Below are positions 61,616 through 64,000 of a stretch of DNA of 64,000 nt, one piece after another; the stretch's first letter is position 1; each line of letters begins with the position of its first letter. The position numbers and the translations under genes were made by a program. The notes below the pieces were generated by a model, which was not told the DNA's origin, did not search any database, and saw only the letters and a program-made list of their open reading frames with translations. The stretch is from the NCBI GenBank assembly GCA_030220185.1, contig JASPKZ010004199.1, positions 620,001-684,000 on the forward strand, written 5' to 3'. The stretch is from Diploptera punctata. Taxonomy: Eukaryota > Arthropoda > Insecta > Blattodea > Blaberidae.

Positions 61616-61856
61616 ATTGAACCGAAAGTGCCTTTTGCGGTTCAGTTATCATCTTTGTGCTCCTTCCCGCTTACGAACATTTGTGAAGCCTGCCAATGTT
61701 CCTGTGTTCCGTGTGGTTACCCCTTCCTTCTTTACCCTTTCCATTGCGCATCTTGGTAGCGCACATCCCTTCTCCTGGCGAACCTGATATATGCTCGGCA
61801 ATCTGAGTGGACTTAAACAGTCACATAGAGAAATTTCGAATAGAGGGGAAACTGAG
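61616..61856. other. No recognised feature
   Basis: Slightly GC-rich; the minus frame 61649-61867 lacks motifs. Confidence 0.35.
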
Positions 61857-62695
61857 TACAGTGACACCTAAAAAATTTCGGTCGTTTACGATGAACTACA
61901 ATGAGCAAGCTACAATGGTAGCGCTGTTTCTTAGTAACAGAATATGTAACTAAATAAAACAAATGCAAGGCACACGGCGTCGTGCACAGCGTGTTCACTC
62001 AGGATTATGGGAAATTGCCATTTTGTAAATTTAAATTTTTTAACTGCTATCCTTTCGCTCTCTGTAGACGGTACTGTAAAAATTATATATTATCGATAGT
62101 TAAAATCATTACTTAGATTTTATTTTACTCTAATTTGTAAGTAAATTCAAGTTTGTTTACGTTTTTAATGTGAATCTATTTTCAAAGAAAACCTACTAGA
62201 AGTGATAAAATTCTAAGATTTGTTAGGTTAGGAAGAGTGATGTTAGTGTACAGCCATTTCTAATAAACATTTTAAAAATGTGACTTTATAATGGACTTCA
62301 GATGTACGACATGGCTAAGGTTCTTTAATAAATATTGTATAAAATATGTATGTGAGAATAAGGGGGTAGGTCAATTGTACATATTTATTAAAAGAGCTCA
62401 TAATGCACGTTTTCAAATTTTAATAAACGAAAATAAATTAACATGTTTTATTTATTTCCATTCTTCCCTTCTGTTAAAATGAAAGAAAATCATTAGATCT
62501 GAGAGGCTGGGTACAAATAATTCCATAATTTAAGATTAATTAATATGTTATTTATTCCTATAAAAGTTCCATTTCATGATTATTCACAATCACCACATGG
62601 CGTTATATAATTATAATTCATAATTTTACCACCAGGCAGTGCTGAATTTCATATTAGTACCAAAAAAAGAACCGAAAAAATTTAGGTGTCGTTAG
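61857..62695. repeat. Possible DNA-transposon remnant with 22-bp inverted ends
   Basis: GTGACACCTAAAAAATTTCG at 61859 and CGAAAAAATTTAGGTGTCG at 62675 are near inverted matches (about 18 of 22). No clear target duplication and no transposase. It may be a non-autonomous element. Confidence 0.4.
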
Positions 62696-63424
62696 TTGTA
62701 TTACACTAGCGCCGCCTGTGGCATGTACGCGCAACTCGTCCACTTTCTTCTCTGGTACTCTGTGAAACAGTCAGTCGATCGGCCTAACAAGTGGCGTTTG
62801 GGTTCTTTACGAGTGGATTCAGTGTTGGAATCCTACTCTGGTGTACCATGCAAAGGACGAAGTTTGCATGGTAATGCAGAAGCTAAGCATGTGGATTGTA
62901 CACCGAAGAATGGTTGGATTTAATTTGATCTAAGTCAGCATGGAAGAAGGACTTTCGATTCTGCTTAGAGATGTTTGAGTGTGATTGTTTGAATGGTACG
63001 TCGTTATCTTATTATGTTTTGTTTATTATGGGGCTTTGATTGATTGTTCCAAGATATAGTTCTGTTATTTATATTACTTTATTTTTTTATAATAATCCAC
63101 ACTTATTTTTGTATTAAAAAACCAATATTTTATGTTACGCCCATTCTTGTTATTTAAAGAATAGCCATTGTTCTCTATCCCATAACGAAATTAGGTCAAT
63201 CCATGCAAATCATAATCAGTGCTATACTCATATGCATGTTCAAGTGGAAACAGAAAGATGAATGGTTAGCCGCCTTCTATGGGCCCGAGGCAGGCTGTTT
63301 TGTCGTAAATAACTTCGTTGAATGTTTGGAATCCTTTACTAAGTACAGCAGTATCATAACCCAGCGATCCCGGAAGGTAGCAGTGACGTCTAATAGTTAT
63401 CAGAGCGTGGTAACACTCGCCACA
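62696..63424. other. Unassigned, GC-richer 62700-62950
   Basis: GCGCCGCCTGTGGCATGTACG and the following 250 bp are less AT-rich and could be a promoter or leader exon. The frames at 62696-62923 and 63203-63553 have no motif, and the end of the second runs into antisense LINE-A. Confidence 0.35.
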
Positions 63425-63728
63425 CCATCACCTCATTCTTGCGTACCTACTGGGGGATTTCCCTCTGGTTTTCCTACAAGGAGTTTACATATCATTTCAC
63501 CTTTCATTCCCTTCGTGTCCCATGCCCTGCTCATTGCAGTCTACGAGACTTAACTCTTATTATTATATCTGGTTTCCCCATAAAGATCATTTAACTCACT
63601 GTAGTGTCTGTTTGTCTCTCATTGGTTCAAAAATGTCCTAAGAACTTTATTCTCATATACTGTACGAGTACTCGTAATATTTTCTCCTCCTTTAACGCAA
63701 GAGACCATGTTTTCGCAACTATATAATT
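63425..63728 (-). mobile_element. LINE-A fragment, coding part, old
   Basis: TCACCTCATTCTTGCGTACC, CCCTCTGGTTTTCCTACAAG, TGCAGTCTACGAGACTTAAC and CTTTATTCTCATATAC follow LINE-A in reverse. The 3' end is missing and the left limit is at the GRPRMR codons. Confidence 0.8.
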
Positions 63729-63729
63729 T

Positions 63730-64000
63730 GTCCATCCATAGTAATTCTGCCCGAGGGCAGGTCTTTCACTGTAATCATAGCATTTTCATGCTATGCTTGC
63801 AGCTTTACTAGGGAATTGTAGGTGTAGTAACTTCCCGTTGCTTTCCACACCGGTGAAGGATGGTGATAATGACAAGGATGATGACGATAGCCAGATGATT
63901 TTCGGGGACCGTTGGACCCTAAGCTTCCTGACATTTGTCTTACAGGTAAGAAAAAACCCCGAAAAAACCTAACCCAGGAAGCTTGTCCCGACCGGGGATC
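63730..64000 (-). mobile_element. SINE-C, tail type B, cut by window end
   Basis: CCATCCATAGTAATTCTGCCC, GCATTTTCATGCTATGC, CCACACCGGTGAAGGATG, GGGGACCGTTGGACCC, then CAGGAAGCTTGTCCCGACCG; the tRNA-like head would lie beyond 64000. It sits at the truncated side of the LINE-A fragment and may be inserted in it. Confidence 0.9.

Noticed and set aside
63203..63553. 116-codon plus-strand frame
   Set aside because: The last third is antisense LINE-A (63425 on); the first part has no motif.

Overview
The window looks like non-genic nuclear DNA from an insect, most likely a large, repeat-rich polyneopteran genome. A cockroach such as Periplaneta is my best guess, made from the repeat types and from memory, and I cannot confirm it. 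Support comes from AT-rich DNA, many tRNA-derived SINEs with target-site duplications, several RTE-like LINE families, Tc1/mariner, pogo and hAT-like DNA transposons, and long (AAT)n and (TA)n microsatellites. There is no operon, no bacterial gene and no CRISPR array. No complete host gene was found.

The only long intact coding sequence is a 987-residue endonuclease plus reverse transcriptase on the minus strand (30260-33223), inside a full-length RTE-type LINE (about 30208-33466). It is the master-like copy of a family, called RTE-B here, with eight other broken copies in the window. A second, TAAG-tailed LINE family (LINE-A) has about fourteen fragments; the longest (42551-44541) misses an open reverse transcriptase frame by a few small lesions. 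Fragments of three further LINE families (C, D, E) occur at 8130-9330, 44541-44960, 49446-49690 and 35023-36680.

SINEs are called SINE-A, B, C, D and E here. SINE-A (heads near 1700, 17592 and 29804), SINE-B (35217, 36933, 40786) and SINE-C (11735, 21890, 60066) are well preserved, and several carry perfect 9-14 bp target-site duplications. SINE-C is modular: one head and centre are joined to two different tails. DNA transposons are a Tc1-like element (2670-5000), a hAT-like element with an 8-bp target duplication (5908-6763), a mariner-type foldback (35724-36596), a pogo-like element (45821-46888) and a decayed transposase end (48670-48955). A Penelope-like 3' end opens the window.

By region: 0-8 kb has the Penelope end, SINEs, the Tc1 and hAT elements and a tandem duplication. 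8-13 kb has LINE-C, an unclassified repeat with an inverted partner at 54 kb, and SINEs. 13-23 kb is a SINE/LINE mosaic with nested insertions. 23-28 kb has copies of a repeat with CTAGCTAATACCCGG ends. 29-34 kb has the intact RTE-B. 34-38 kb is a three-deep nest of insertions. 38-46 kb has an element carrying an unknown coding fragment, SINEs and the long LINE-A. 46-53 kb has pogo, foldbacks and a few orphan coding pieces. 53-64 kb has LINE-A pieces, a diverged duplication and SINE-C.

The best candidates for host sequence are three short open blocks with splice-like flanks (29396-29449 plus, 41320-41441 plus, 48238-48370 minus) and a 96-codon, once-interrupted reading frame at 50892-51179 minus. 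None has an identified function. The observation I trust most beyond ordinary annotation is a 3'-terminal stem-loop with compensatory changes shared by the RTE-B copies.
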